Source: Vibrio sp. HA2012 (GTDB taxonomy: Bacteria > Pseudomonadota > Gammaproteobacteria > Enterobacterales > Vibrionaceae). From it: a stretch of 64,000 bases of DNA. The stretch lies in NCBI RefSeq assembly GCF_002812955.1, contig NZ_PFXK01000009.1:107100-171099 (forward strand), read 5' to 3'. Under the pieces are notes generated by a model. That model saw only the letters and a program-made list of their open reading frames with translations. It did not search any database and was not told the origin of the DNA. Positions 49,983 to 58,279 of the stretch are shown here, in pieces. Position 1 is the stretch's first letter. Every line of letters begins with the position of its first letter. The position numbers and the translations under genes were made by a program.

Positions 49983-50795
49983 CTAATACGGCATGTTTAA
50001 ATACGACCGCAAAGCCTGACTATTTTCTCCTTTCAGTATCAAAGAACGGTACAGATGAATGTGACTAATGACGTTCTGGTCCGATACTATTTGTTGTTCA
50101 AAGGTTGTTACTTCTGACTCAAGTTCAGCGCAAAGTGTTTTGGTCATTGAAAGTAATTTCTTCATTTCTCTGATTTTCAGATAGGTGTCTTTTTCTCTGC
50201 GCTCTAACTTTTCGCTGAGTCTTAGAATGGTTCTTAGAAATCCGGCTTGTTCCTGGCTAAATGAAAGGAATGCATTTTCATCCATAATCATCATGTCAGC
50301 GGGAATAGGGGAGTTTTGTTGCATCGCATCAAAGGCGCGAATGACTTGTAAGTGGAATTTGGCACTAATCCACATGGCGTAGGCATAAACCAGTTCTTTG
50401 CATACCCAAGTGCCTTGGTGTTTGTGCCCACCTTTGATGGCTTTTATTGCGATGCTCAGATCTGAGCATCGACTTTCATTACCGTTCCTCAGATCTGAGG
50501 AGCATTCAATTTCTTTCGATCTAGGAATTCCTAGATCGCTTTCGAAGTAAGAATTCTTACCTCGTTCGTCATGTTTTACACTCAAAGACGGAATTCCGTC
50601 TTTGGTTACTTCAGTGTCGATCCACAGATCTGTGGATCGCTCAATTTCGTTGATGAGCTCTTTAGTTGAGTCTAAGCGAACAAATAAATTTGGTTGATGT
50701 TTTCGAGCATTACCACTCGCTTTGTGCAAGTCGTTTAGAGAGTAAAGCCCATCAAGAGTGCGGATTTCTTTTGAGAAGATAGTTAAATTAGTCAT
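49983..50795 (-). CDS. KilA-N domain antirepressor-like protein (copy 2) with palindrome-encoded insertion
   Basis: 270 residues from ATG 50793-50795 (MTNLTIFSKEIRTLDG). KilA-N domain with YSLNDLHKASG and TWVCKELVYAYAMWISAKFHLQVIRAFDA, and a C-terminal coiled coil (about 185-240). Relative to copy 1 it has roughly 60 extra residues between the ELINEIE segment and the GTWVCKE segment. This extra part is encoded by six perfect palindromes yet keeps the frame and yields a hydrophilic chain with repeated S-D-L units (STDLW, SSDLR, CSDLS). Preceded by its own Ash-type ORF and C4-like RNA. Confidence 0.82.
   Translation of the reverse strand: MTNLTIFSKEIRTLDGLYSLNDLHKASGNARKHQPNLFVRLDSTKELINEIERSTDLWIDTEVTKDGIPSLSVKHDERGKNSYFESDLGIPRSKEIECSSDLRNGNESRCSDLSIAIKAIKGGHKHQGTWVCKELVYAYAMWISAKFHLQVIRAFDAMQQNSPIPADMMIMDENAFLSFSQEQAGFLRTILRLSEKLERREKDTYLKIREMKKLLSMTKTLCAELESEVTTFEQQIVSDQNVISHIHLYRSLILKGENSQALRSYLNMPY
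50450..50639. repeat. Array of six perfect DNA palindromes inside the KilA-N gene
   Basis: Palindromes at 50450-50471 (22 bp), 50486-50501 (16), 50517-50538 (22), 50547-50560 (14), 50583-50604 (22) and 50618-50639 (22). Centre spacings are 33, 34, 26, 40 and 35 bp. Three are centred on AGATCT and three on GAATTC, and the arms differ between copies, so these are not copies of one sequence. Seven GATC sites fall in the array. Confidence 0.95.
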
Positions 50796-50821
50796 TGTGT
50801 GACTCCTTGAGTAAAAGAACG

Positions 50822-50920
50822 TCACCACTCAAATGCGAAATGGGTGGTGAACTGAACAGGATTCGCATTACCGCCCTCAAGGATAGCGGCGCACCGGAGT
50901 GCTCCCATCCAGCCCACCAT
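50822..50920 (-). CDS. Ash/Icd-like leader peptide of antirepressor locus 2
   Basis: 32 codons (MVGWMGALRCAAILEGGNANPVQ-type), the same MVGW start and NPVQ motif as at 28846-29007. It ends 26 bases before the antirepressor start. Its message contains the target segments for C4-like RNA 2. The frame is open a little further upstream. Confidence 0.6.
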   Translation of the reverse strand: MVGWMGALRCAAILEGGNANPVQFTTHFAFEW

Positions 50921-50948
50921 AATTCTACAGATGTGCTGAATCACGCAT

Positions 50949-51040
50949 AAAAAAACCAGCAGAAAGCTGGCGACATGCGCCTTGAGAAAACGGTTCTGGG
51001 GATGCGAAACCCACGGGCACCGGATTTTGCCAGTGCCTTA
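50949..51040 (-). ncRNA. C4-type antisense RNA of antirepressor locus 2
   Basis: Leader RNA with a GGCACTGG/CCGGTGCC stem (51016-51037) whose loop CAAAAT is shared with locus 1, and a terminator CCAGC/GCTGG plus T7 (50949-50971). a' is TTCGCAT (51002-51008), complementary to ATGCGAA (50862-50868). b' is CTCAAGG (50980-50986), complementary to CCTTGAG (50876-50882). Order and spacing equal those at locus 1 but the pairing sequences are different. A minus-strand TTGACA (51067-51072) may be its -35. Confidence 0.75.
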
Positions 51041-51068
51041 CTAGCGTAATCTTGAATCGGGTCTATTG

Positions 51069-51287
51069 TCAAATAATGTCCCAATTTTCCTCCTCATCAA
51101 CGGGTTCTGCTCTCAACGCTCCTTTTATTGATAGGTTATCTATATTTTTACCTTCAATATGATAAAGGGGCTTCTCACAGTATTCGCAAAAAGCGGCATA
51201 AATTGTTGCTTGCTTTTCTTCGTTGAATATCTCGTTTTCTACCATGAATACTTCGTCACATTCCGGACAACGTAAACTTTGTGCCAT
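51069..51287 (-). CDS. Small zinc-ribbon protein, unknown function
   Basis: 72 residues with two CxxC knuckles, CPEC (7-10) and CEYC, likely one zinc site, and an acidic C-terminus. No family recognised. First of three small genes between the replication gene and antirepressor 2. Confidence 0.6.
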   Translation of the reverse strand: MAQSLRCPECDEVFMVENEIFNEEKQATIYAAFCEYCEKPLYHIEGKNIDNLSIKGALRAEPVDEEENWDII

Positions 51288-51328
51288 AGCGGTAACCTCC
51301 TAGTTAAAATTACCTCTATGCTACCATC

Positions 51329-51478
51329 TTACTTTTTGATTACTTTAAATTTCATATCTTTTAGTGGGGTTACTGATATAACCTTTCCATTTTCATCTTT
51401 CTCAACAAGTTCTAGCTCCATAAGTTTGTCTAGAGACTCTGAATGATTTTCTGATTGGGTTAGTTTCTTCTTCATCAT
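51329..51478 (-). CDS. Small hypothetical protein
   Basis: 49 residues (MMKKKLTQSENHSESLDKLM...), charged, no recognised domain. AGAGGA lies ahead of the double ATG. Sits between the zinc-ribbon gene and the Ogr-like gene, same strand; codon use looks coding. Confidence 0.55.
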   Translation of the reverse strand: MMKKKLTQSENHSESLDKLMELELVEKDENGKVISVTPLKDMKFKVIKK

Positions 51479-51495
51479 ATTTCCTCTTGGTTTGT

Positions 51496-51747
51496 TTATG
51501 CCGGTTCTTCAATTTGCGTGAATATGTCCATCTGGTTTAAGTCACCCTTACAGAGTTCCGGCTGAAGCTCTGGATCGGGTTTGTTACCTGTAGGTTCTAT
51601 TATTCTGTTAACGGTTGTTAAAGTCGTGAATGCCCGGCCACAATTTAAATTTAAGCATTGACAGTAAGCTTCTCTGGTTTCCATGGTTATTGCCCTGGAT
51701 GTCGCAATACGGGCTTTGCTTCCACAAATAGGGCAGGTGATTAGCAT
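51496..51747 (-). CDS. Late gene activator, Ogr/Delta family
   Basis: 83 residues. Zinc-finger pattern CPICGSKARIATSRAIT, then YCQCLNLNCGRAFTT, the four-Cys signature of P2 Ogr and P4 Delta, which activate late promoters through RNA polymerase alpha. Fits the P2-type head genes. Encoded just after the replication gene. Confidence 0.9.
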   Translation of the reverse strand: MLITCPICGSKARIATSRAITMETREAYCQCLNLNCGRAFTTLTTVNRIIEPTGNKPDPELQPELCKGDLNQMDIFTQIEEPA

Positions 51748-51757
51748 GTTCTTTCTC

Positions 51758-54385
51758 CTACGCTAACGGCCAGTCATCGTCCCGTTCCGGGAAGAATGAC
51801 AGGTCGGGTTGTTGATATTCATCGTTATTGGTTGGTTCTGGCTGAGCAAAAATCTGATCCCAGCCATCAAAATCCATCCATTTCAGGTCATCTTCCGGCC
51901 TGCGTTTTACTTCAACCAGTTGGGCAGGGCGTACATTGCCGTGCTTGTCTACCTCCGCAGGGCGGATTTGGATACTGGTTTCATCATCAATTCGAACTGA
52001 GCTGCCTTTTATCAGTGCGGCCAGACTGAAATCGTCAATATCCGGCGGCAAACCAGACGGTTTTTTATCTGGTTCGAATAAACGAATAAGCTGATCGCTG
52101 ATCTGTGCCGGAGGTGGCTCCGTACAGTTATTGACAGAACTCCGAGAGGCGGCAAAGCCGCCAATTGCGGAAGCTGCGCTTCCGTCTGGTGCGTTCATAT
52201 CAATGGTATGGGTTGGTTTCTTCTGAATTGTCCAGACTTTAATCCGGGTTTTTATAAACACACCGGAAGCGTCAAACCCATTTAACTTACGAACAGTTTC
52301 ACCGTGAGGGGATGCAAACGGCAACTCTTCATAGACGTTAGTGATCAGTAAATCTTTGCGCTTAACAAATGGACCACCTTGCCCGATGATGTAATCGCGC
52401 CACTGACCACGGTCAGCCGCTTTCATCACATCAGTAACGGTGGCATTTTCGTGTTCCAAATCAGCCTGGTAAACCTGAGTCAGCAGAATAAACAGGTATT
52501 TACTGTTGTACTTTTTGCAGCTTCGGATAAGTTCTACTGGGACAGGTGGCCCCACAAATTTTCTTCCGGCCTTAACTTCCATTTCTTCATACACAGCAAG
52601 TAATTCTTCATAATTCAACTGCGTCAGATATTCGTTAAAGCTTGCTTTATCGTTGTTGGCAAAGCGGCGCAACTCTCGGTAAGTTGTTACCGGCGCACCA
52701 CCGAAGAACTGGAACTGACGGATGTTCCAACGACTTTTCCATGCCCCGACGTTTTTCGCCATGTCTTTTACAGGTTTACCGGTTTCATCGGACATTTCAT
52801 TGTCCATTGCAAAACCGTCGATATTCTTTGAAATGTATTTTGCGATATAACCGGTTGCTGTGCCTTTGGCCGGATCGATATACCCAAAATCACAGCGAGC
52901 CTTGTAATTCATAGGACCCTGAAAATTCCGTTTCTTTTCGGCGCGAATTTCATTACGGTCAAAGTGCGGATGCAGCTCTTCTTTGTCTTCAATCGTTGCA
53001 TAATGGATAAAGACACGCCGGACAATAGTCACATCTTCCGGTTTAACCCAGATCAACAGATGCCAATGCGGGGTCGCATCATGGTGAGGCTCAGCCACAC
53101 GAACACCAAACCAACGCACCTCTTTACGGCCAAGTTTGGCGCGAATACGTTTCCAGACATTATTCAGATAAGCCTGTGCATCTCTCGGACTAGCTCCGTT
53201 CCAATGCGGAATAAAGCCGCCTTTTTTGTAGCTGTTGTGGTATTTAGATGGCGTGGTCAGAGTGAGGAATAACCCTTGTAAGTCCAGCTCATTGCCGATG
53301 TCTTCACATCCCCGGCAGCGAACCATCAATTCATGACGACGGATGGCAGGATTCGAGATACTTTTCAGAACCATGTCGGCCAGATCCGCTTCTTCTCCGG
53401 TTTCTTCATTCAGCAACTGGCACTGCTTAATGTAATCCCAGTTTTGTTTCTGTTGTTCCTTATGTTCACGAATACAGTCCCATGATGCATAAGGAGAGGC
53501 TTTGTAAGAAACCTGCCCCATAGCAATAGCAAGGTGTTCACGCATAATTTTCCGGGATTTCACCAACCGGCCTCGCCACCATGTTTCGCTGATCATCTTT
53601 GAAATATCATTCAGTGCTGTCAGCTCAGTTTGATTTTTTCTCTGGCGTGGGGCTTTTATGCCGAGCTGCTCAACAAATTCTGCCAACTCTTTATATCCAT
53701 TGATGACAGCAATTGTGCCGATTTTTGATTCAGAGGTTTTAACTCCTTGTCGCTTAAGCTCTGCTTTGACTTTTCCCACTGCCTGAGACGAAATAAACTG
53801 ATACCTGGCGTTCATAATCTTAGATACAGAGAAAGCCATATCTCGTAACTCGTCCGGTTCCAGTTCCGCCAATGTCCGATTTTTAACTGGTTTGCGATTA
53901 CGTTCGGCAGCTTCAAAATTAAAGCTCATTTGCTTAGTTGGTAAATCTTCTGGCAAGCCATGCTCTGTAAAGAATACATCCATAAATGGATTTTCTTCTT
54001 CATACTCTTTAGACAGCAAAGCCACTTTCTGAGTGGTGGGTAATTGCTTGTATTTGCGCAAAACTGTCAGAGCCCGCTCCATTGCCGGGTCTGCCTTTTC
54101 ACGTAGAAAAATATTGGCTTCTCTGCGTCCTTCCTTTTCAAATACAGAAATATAGCGAGTGACAAAATACTTAGTCAGGTATTCCGGAAGACGTTTTATT
54201 TTGTCTTTTGCCCACTCGAAATCATCCGGATTTGCTTCAAATAACCGGCGTTGCTGAACAGTTAAGTCTTCCGGTTCGAGAATATCGTGTTGATGCGCAT
54301 AACAGACTCCTTCAACCGGAGCTAAAGGAGCCTGATATGGCAGGTCGAACAATTCGATTTCGGTGGGTTCAGTGAGAGTATGCAT
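51758..54385 (-). CDS. Replication initiation endonuclease (P2 GpA type)
   Basis: 875 residues. HUH-superfamily nickase that starts rolling-circle replication. The metal-binding motif is visible in PHWHLLIWV, upstream of the tyrosine motif in YIAKYISKN; WFGVRVAEPHHDATPHWH and the CRGCED zinc knuckle are further GpA-family landmarks. A helical N-terminal region of about 270 residues precedes the catalytic domain. Overlaps the next gene by one base. Confidence 0.93.
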   Translation of the reverse strand: MHTLTEPTEIELFDLPYQAPLAPVEGVCYAHQHDILEPEDLTVQQRRLFEANPDDFEWAKDKIKRLPEYLTKYFVTRYISVFEKEGRREANIFLREKADPAMERALTVLRKYKQLPTTQKVALLSKEYEEENPFMDVFFTEHGLPEDLPTKQMSFNFEAAERNRKPVKNRTLAELEPDELRDMAFSVSKIMNARYQFISSQAVGKVKAELKRQGVKTSESKIGTIAVINGYKELAEFVEQLGIKAPRQRKNQTELTALNDISKMISETWWRGRLVKSRKIMREHLAIAMGQVSYKASPYASWDCIREHKEQQKQNWDYIKQCQLLNEETGEEADLADMVLKSISNPAIRRHELMVRCRGCEDIGNELDLQGLFLTLTTPSKYHNSYKKGGFIPHWNGASPRDAQAYLNNVWKRIRAKLGRKEVRWFGVRVAEPHHDATPHWHLLIWVKPEDVTIVRRVFIHYATIEDKEELHPHFDRNEIRAEKKRNFQGPMNYKARCDFGYIDPAKGTATGYIAKYISKNIDGFAMDNEMSDETGKPVKDMAKNVGAWKSRWNIRQFQFFGGAPVTTYRELRRFANNDKASFNEYLTQLNYEELLAVYEEMEVKAGRKFVGPPVPVELIRSCKKYNSKYLFILLTQVYQADLEHENATVTDVMKAADRGQWRDYIIGQGGPFVKRKDLLITNVYEELPFASPHGETVRKLNGFDASGVFIKTRIKVWTIQKKPTHTIDMNAPDGSAASAIGGFAASRSSVNNCTEPPPAQISDQLIRLFEPDKKPSGLPPDIDDFSLAALIKGSSVRIDDETSIQIRPAEVDKHGNVRPAQLVEVKRRPEDDLKWMDFDGWDQIFAQPEPTNNDEYQQPDLSFFPERDDDWPLA

Positions 54386-54657
54386 TACAGCAGAGTTCTT
54401 GCATGGTTAAGAAACGAGGCAATAACCAGCTTTGTTATTTCCTTCTTTAAAAAGATTTTTGAAACGCCATAACCGCTATCAAGGTTTTCCGTTCTGACAA
54501 ATGTAAGGCATACCTCAGTTCGCCAAGGCTTGCTGACTCTTAGTTCACCATCAGAGAATTGTTTCGGCTGCCCGTTAAATTGCAGGCCACATTCTGGGCA
54601 TATAGCGGCAGTTTCCAGAACAATACATGGACAATGTGGGCATCGTTTATTGTTCAT
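54385..54657 (-). CDS. Zinc-ribbon hypothetical protein
   Basis: 90 residues. Two CxxC pairs at the N-terminus (CPHC..CPEC, within residues 6-30) form a probable zinc ribbon; the rest has no recognised fold. Overlaps the Dam gene by four bases, so probably translated in series. Confidence 0.6.
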   Translation of the reverse strand: MNNKRCPHCPCIVLETAAICPECGLQFNGQPKQFSDGELRVSKPWRTEVCLTFVRTENLDSGYGVSKIFLKKEITKLVIASFLNHARTLL

Positions 54658-55484
54658 GCTGTCACCTCATGCATTGCTAATGCTTCAGCACAAGATGGTG
54701 AAACCCAAAGACATTCGGTACGTTTTTTTGTTCCTCTGCCGCCTGAAATACGAGACTGTTTAGTATCCTTAGTCCAACCGGTTAGGATATCGTTATACAA
54801 TTCAGACTCGTAACCACTCAGAACCACATATCCTTTAAGATTCCGAAGGCACTGTAATAATTCTTCGTGCTCTGCTATTGTCATCTCGTGTTTATAGCTT
54901 CGATTCCCTTTAACTCTTGTTTCGGGCATGTATGGGGGGTCACAATAATGCAGCGTATCTACTGCGTCGTGCTTTTTCAAAACGTCAATTGCAGGACGAT
55001 TCTCAATGAGAACCGTTGAGAAACGCTTACCTACTGCAGACAAATTATCAGGGTAGAGTGACCACAAATGCATAGCTGTTGCGTATTTACGCTTTGTATC
55101 TATACGGAATCCGCTTGCTGATGTTGTTGCAGCAAACCCCATTGTGGCTCGTACAACTGTCCGTCTTGCTCTTTCTAGCGGTTCATCCGTATGCTCTAAC
55201 GCCAGCTCAAATTCTTCCCGAGAATAGGGCGTTAATACACATACCTCACGCAGCTTTTGATTAAGTTCTGGATCTCTTAATACAGAAAACAAATTCACCA
55301 CATCAAGATCAACATCGTTATAGACTTCAGCGTAACTTCTTGGTTTTCTCAGCAGCACATTGCCGGCACCACCAAAACACTCGGTATAACATTTGTGTTC
55401 AGGGAAATGCTCAATAATCCACGGCGCAAGGCGGAATTTACCTCCGTGGTATCTGATTGCAGGAGCGTTAATTACTTCACTCAT
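54654..55484 (-). CDS. DNA adenine methylase (Dam family)
   Basis: 276 residues from the ATG at 55482-55484, which has GGAGG ahead; the longer frame to 55571 overlaps the previous gene. Class alpha N6-adenine methyltransferase with RYHGGK near the start, the SAM-binding FGGAG at 37-41 and catalytic DPPY at 182-185. Probably acts on GATC; could protect phage DNA or change promoter activity. No partner endonuclease nearby, so it is an orphan. Confidence 0.9.
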   Translation of the reverse strand: MSEVINAPAIRYHGGKFRLAPWIIEHFPEHKCYTECFGGAGNVLLRKPRSYAEVYNDVDLDVVNLFSVLRDPELNQKLREVCVLTPYSREEFELALEHTDEPLERARRTVVRATMGFAATTSASGFRIDTKRKYATAMHLWSLYPDNLSAVGKRFSTVLIENRPAIDVLKKHDAVDTLHYCDPPYMPETRVKGNRSYKHEMTIAEHEELLQCLRNLKGYVVLSGYESELYNDILTGWTKDTKQSRISGGRGTKKRTECLWVSPSCAEALAMHEVTA

Positions 55485-55708
55485 ACTGCCTCCAGTTCCT
55501 GAGTGGGCACCACCATAAACCCGCCTTTTCCGTAGCCTTTGGTTAAGGTTCCGTTGTGCATTTGGGTACATTTCAGATCAAGGCATGCTTGTTGGATGGC
55601 ATCATCCATGGAGTCGAAATCGCCAATTTGAATATTGGCGACTTCTTGAGTGTCCGGATGGCGGATTACTCCGCCATCCGGACAAAGGTGAACAGCGGTG
55701 TACATCAT
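55481..55708 (-). CDS. Small phage protein, unknown function
   Basis: 75 residues (MMYTAVHLCPDGGVIRHPDTQE...). No recognised family. Overlaps dam (ATGA) and the upstream gene by four bases each, in a tightly packed early operon. The repeat-like region near 55610-55685 contains complementary ATCCGGA/TCCGGAT segments. Confidence 0.55.
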   Translation of the reverse strand: MMYTAVHLCPDGGVIRHPDTQEVANIQIGDFDSMDDAIQQACLDLKCTQMHNGTLTKGYGKGGFMVVPTQELEAV

Positions 55709-56157
55709 GCTGCCACCTCGCTAATATCTTTCAGATAAGCATTAGCCTCCGCGATAAACTCCCGGCCACCTTCCACAGTTATTTGTGAATCGGTGATGGT
55801 ACGCCCGGACTCACGAATAATGCTGTAACTGGCTTCAATACAATCACAGGTTTCTTCTAACCGATCACGCAGGAATTTAATCAACAGTTTGGCTGAGGTG
55901 GCAGTAACGCTGCCAAGGGAAAGAACACACCAGTCATCAGCCAGCCCGTATTGACCACCTTTAAGAACATGGGTGACACAAGCATTAAGTGTCTGACCTG
56001 TGTACTGGAGGTTTTTATCTATTTCCTGCAGGTGAAGAACATCACCAACCTGATAATTTCGATCATTCAGACGAACTTCATGGGTTTTGCGTCCAGCCAG
56101 AACATCTTCGAAATGTTCAGTTTTGATCTTCAGCTCATGTAGCTTGAAAGTACTCAT
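55705..56157 (-). CDS. DUF3850/ASCH-like protein
   Basis: 150 residues. The first ~80 (HELKIKTEHFEDVLAGRKTHEVRLNDRNYQVGDVLHLQEID) match the DUF3850 branch of ASCH/PUA-like RNA-binding folds common in phages. The C-terminal half is helical and unassigned; the gene may be a fusion. Function unknown. Confidence 0.75.
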   Translation of the reverse strand: MSTFKLHELKIKTEHFEDVLAGRKTHEVRLNDRNYQVGDVLHLQEIDKNLQYTGQTLNACVTHVLKGGQYGLADDWCVLSLGSVTATSAKLLIKFLRDRLEETCDCIEASYSIIRESGRTITDSQITVEGGREFIAEANAYLKDISEVAA

Positions 56158-56753
56158 GCCTCTACCTCCGCTTTCGCTTCGGCTTGTTCACGGGCTTCAA
56201 TGATGAGATCTGTTAATTGGCTTTCGATGAGAATGAGTTTTTCTAGAGGGTTAGGTTCGTGTCGCAAATAGATCATTTCACTTAATAACCTTTCTTTACT
56301 CGCTTCTTTATCACTCCAGTCGGTACTAATATCAACCGCCCAAACGCTAACCACTTTCGCATTACCATCAATATCAACAAACACTTGGATAACATCAGCG
56401 TTTGATAGCGCCAATACATTGATAGCGTGGATAACGTCATATACATCACGCTCTTTAGGTGATTCAACGTATCCATGAACGCAGCCATTCATCAAAACAG
56501 GCTGGTATCTAGATGATACGCTTTTCAGCTTTTCTTTTAGCTGATGCTCTTCTTCCTCAGACATTGGCGCCAGAGTCATCATAGGCTTAGATAAACAAGA
56601 CAGCGCATGAGCTAACTCTCTGGTTTTACTTAAAGCTAAGTCACTCGCTCTAATCGACTTGTCCAAATTCTCTTCCGACTTTTTGAGCACTTTACGCGCT
56701 TCTGCCAACACTTCATTGGCTTGTTCTAAAACGGTGTTACCTTCCATAATCAA
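56154..56753 (-). CDS. Hypothetical phage protein with coiled coil
   Basis: 199 residues from M1, or 197 from the M at the third codon. Strongly helical, heptad-rich N-terminus (about 5-50) and a charged C-terminal helix. No recognised domain. Overlaps the DUF3850 gene by four bases. Confidence 0.55.
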   Translation of the reverse strand: MIMEGNTVLEQANEVLAEARKVLKKSEENLDKSIRASDLALSKTRELAHALSCLSKPMMTLAPMSEEEEHQLKEKLKSVSSRYQPVLMNGCVHGYVESPKERDVYDVIHAINVLALSNADVIQVFVDIDGNAKVVSVWAVDISTDWSDKEASKERLLSEMIYLRHEPNPLEKLILIESQLTDLIIEAREQAEAKAEVEA

Positions 56754-56829
56754 AGCTCCTACGCTTAATTTGGTTAAAAAATCCCTCTTTCAATCTAATG
56801 AAATCGAAAGGGCAAAGGCTTGGCTAGGT

Positions 56830-57159
56830 TTAGTGGGTATTACTGAACTGGTAGTGCTTGAGGTGGCGAACGTCTCCGAGGTTGCGGTCAAATACGAGTG
56901 CTATCTCTTTTATTAGCTGCATTCCGTTACGGATTTTCTGTAGCTCGATATCGTCAAATTCATCAAGCTCACGTGCGTATTCTGATGGTTTTATATCACC
57001 GGCAATCAGAACCATTCCGCGAAATCGTGGAGGCATGCGGTGCCACATTTCTTTAAGCTTGTTACGTGTAGCTTTGCCATTGAACAATGATTTGCATGCG
57101 GCAATGCTGTCTTGTGCTGATGGTGTTTGTACTGTTTGTTTCTTTGCTGCTACAGACAT
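56830..57159 (-). CDS. Hypothetical early phage protein
   Basis: 109 residues (ACKSLFNGKATRNKLKEMWHRMPPRFRGMVLIAGDIKPSEY in part). Helical with a basic centre. No domain recognised; position right after the CII-like gene suggests an early replication or control role. 11 bases separate it from that gene. Confidence 0.55.
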   Translation of the reverse strand: MSVAAKKQTVQTPSAQDSIAACKSLFNGKATRNKLKEMWHRMPPRFRGMVLIAGDIKPSEYARELDEFDDIELQKIRNGMQLIKEIALVFDRNLGDVRHLKHYQFSNTH

Positions 57160-57170
57160 GATGTTACCTC

Positions 57171-57719
57171 TTACGCTAAACCGGGAAGTGGTGCGCCATT
57201 GGCAACAAAGTCCACGCCCATACTTAGGAACGGAGTCATGCCACTGGTGCGGTTTTCTAAATCGGAAATGATTAAGACGAGGTTGCTAATACCGTGCTGG
57301 CATTTAGCAATGATGTTGTTTTTGGTTGTGCGTGGAAGGCGAGAATCGCCCCCAAACTCTAAAGCCATGCGTGATAACTCACCTGAATTTAGGGAATGTT
57401 CAAGCACACGCTTTAAGAATGTTTCTCGGGTTGCTTCACTAGTGTCGCTAGGGAGGTGAGCGGCTACGATATCGAGCTCACGTAGAAGGGCATAAACAAT
57501 AGAGTAATCGTTGGTTGCTTTACTGATGGCTATCATCATCGGTGGTGCCAGCAGTCTTGCTTGTTCTGGATTAAGCATATTGCGCATCGAATTACCTGCT
57601 ATGCCAACTTGTTTAGCCAGCTTGGTCATGTCGTGTTTTTTTGCAAAGCTTACGCATGCGTCATCAAAGTTGCATTGTGCACTTTGAAGGAATTCGCACA
57701 TTGCTTGTTTCGATTCCAT
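57171..57719 (-). CDS. Phage CII-like regulatory protein
   Basis: 182 residues. N-terminal helix-turn-helix region (FAKKHDMTKLAKQVGIAGNSMRNMLNPEQARLL) and SGMTPFLSMGVDFVANGAPLPGLA at the end, the pattern of the phage regulatory CII family known from P4- and K139-type phages. Lies in the early operon after the PrtN-like gene. Confidence 0.8.
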   Translation of the reverse strand: MESKQAMCEFLQSAQCNFDDACVSFAKKHDMTKLAKQVGIAGNSMRNMLNPEQARLLAPPMMIAISKATNDYSIVYALLRELDIVAAHLPSDTSEATRETFLKRVLEHSLNSGELSRMALEFGGDSRLPRTTKNNIIAKCQHGISNLVLIISDLENRTSGMTPFLSMGVDFVANGAPLPGLA

Positions 57720-57720
57720 A

Positions 57721-57912
57721 TCAGATACTCAACTCTGTAGCTAGGGAAGCAAAAACCAGATACGGAATGACAGGGAAGGTAAGACGGGCTATCCTAAATA
57801 GGAACGCGAGTTCACCTATGAATCCTTGCACATCGAGAACGTTCTTTTGTGTTCTTGTGTCTCGCCAAAGTCAAAAGAGGTCACATTGGAACGTGGCTGT
57901 ACTGGTTTTCAT
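57721..57912 (-). pseudogene. Short leader ORF interrupted by one in-frame TGA, upstream of the CII-like gene
   Basis: From the ATG at 57910-57912 the frame reads 13 codons (MKTSTATFQCDLF), a TGA at 57871-57873, then 49 open codons (LWRDTRTQKNVLDVQGF...) to a stop one base before the CII-like start. A single C-to-T change (CGA to TGA) would explain the stop. A GC-rich hairpin (GGCGCTGGGGC/GCTCCAGTGCC) at 57915-57946 precedes it. Confidence 0.4.
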
Positions 57913-57949
57913 AACGCGGCGCTGGGGCTATGCTCCAGTGCCGTTTCTT

Positions 57950-58234
57950 TTAATGGTTGCGCCCTTGAGCTGTTAACCATTCTCCTCGTGCAATTTCTTG
58001 CTGCTTAAAAATGAATTCTGCTAAGTCGTTAACCATTACTAGATAAGGAGCTCGTTGAGATTCATCCATACGAAAGACAGGTAATGGCAAATCATAAGCG
58101 CGAGCTTTTTGTTGAGCCGTTTTGGGGTTGATACCAAAGTACTCTTCACAAATTTCACTCAATGGAATGGTGTCTTTGCCAAATCGAGCATGAAGCCCAT
58201 ATGCAATGCCTTTTTCAGTTATATGTAGACTCAT
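57950..58234 (-). CDS. PrtN/Cox-like early regulator
   Basis: 94 residues. ARFGKDTIPLSEICEEYFGINPKTAQQKARAYDLPLPVFRMDESQRAPYLVMVNDLAEFI resembles pyocin activator PrtN-type proteins and, in size and place, the Cox regulators of P2-like phages. First gene of the early operon, divergent from the repressor. Best candidate to bind the phased 10-bp boxes and to act as excisionase. Confidence 0.7.
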   Translation of the reverse strand: MSLHITEKGIAYGLHARFGKDTIPLSEICEEYFGINPKTAQQKARAYDLPLPVFRMDESQRAPYLVMVNDLAEFIFKQQEIARGEWLTAQGRNH

Positions 58235-58279
58235 GAGATCTTCACCTCTTGTTAAGTGCGCCTTTAGGCACGTACAATG

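Noticed and set aside
50450..50639. Palindrome array considered as CRISPR, BIME or integron-like repeats
   Set aside because: The arms differ between units, there is no common repeat sequence, and the whole array is inside one open frame.
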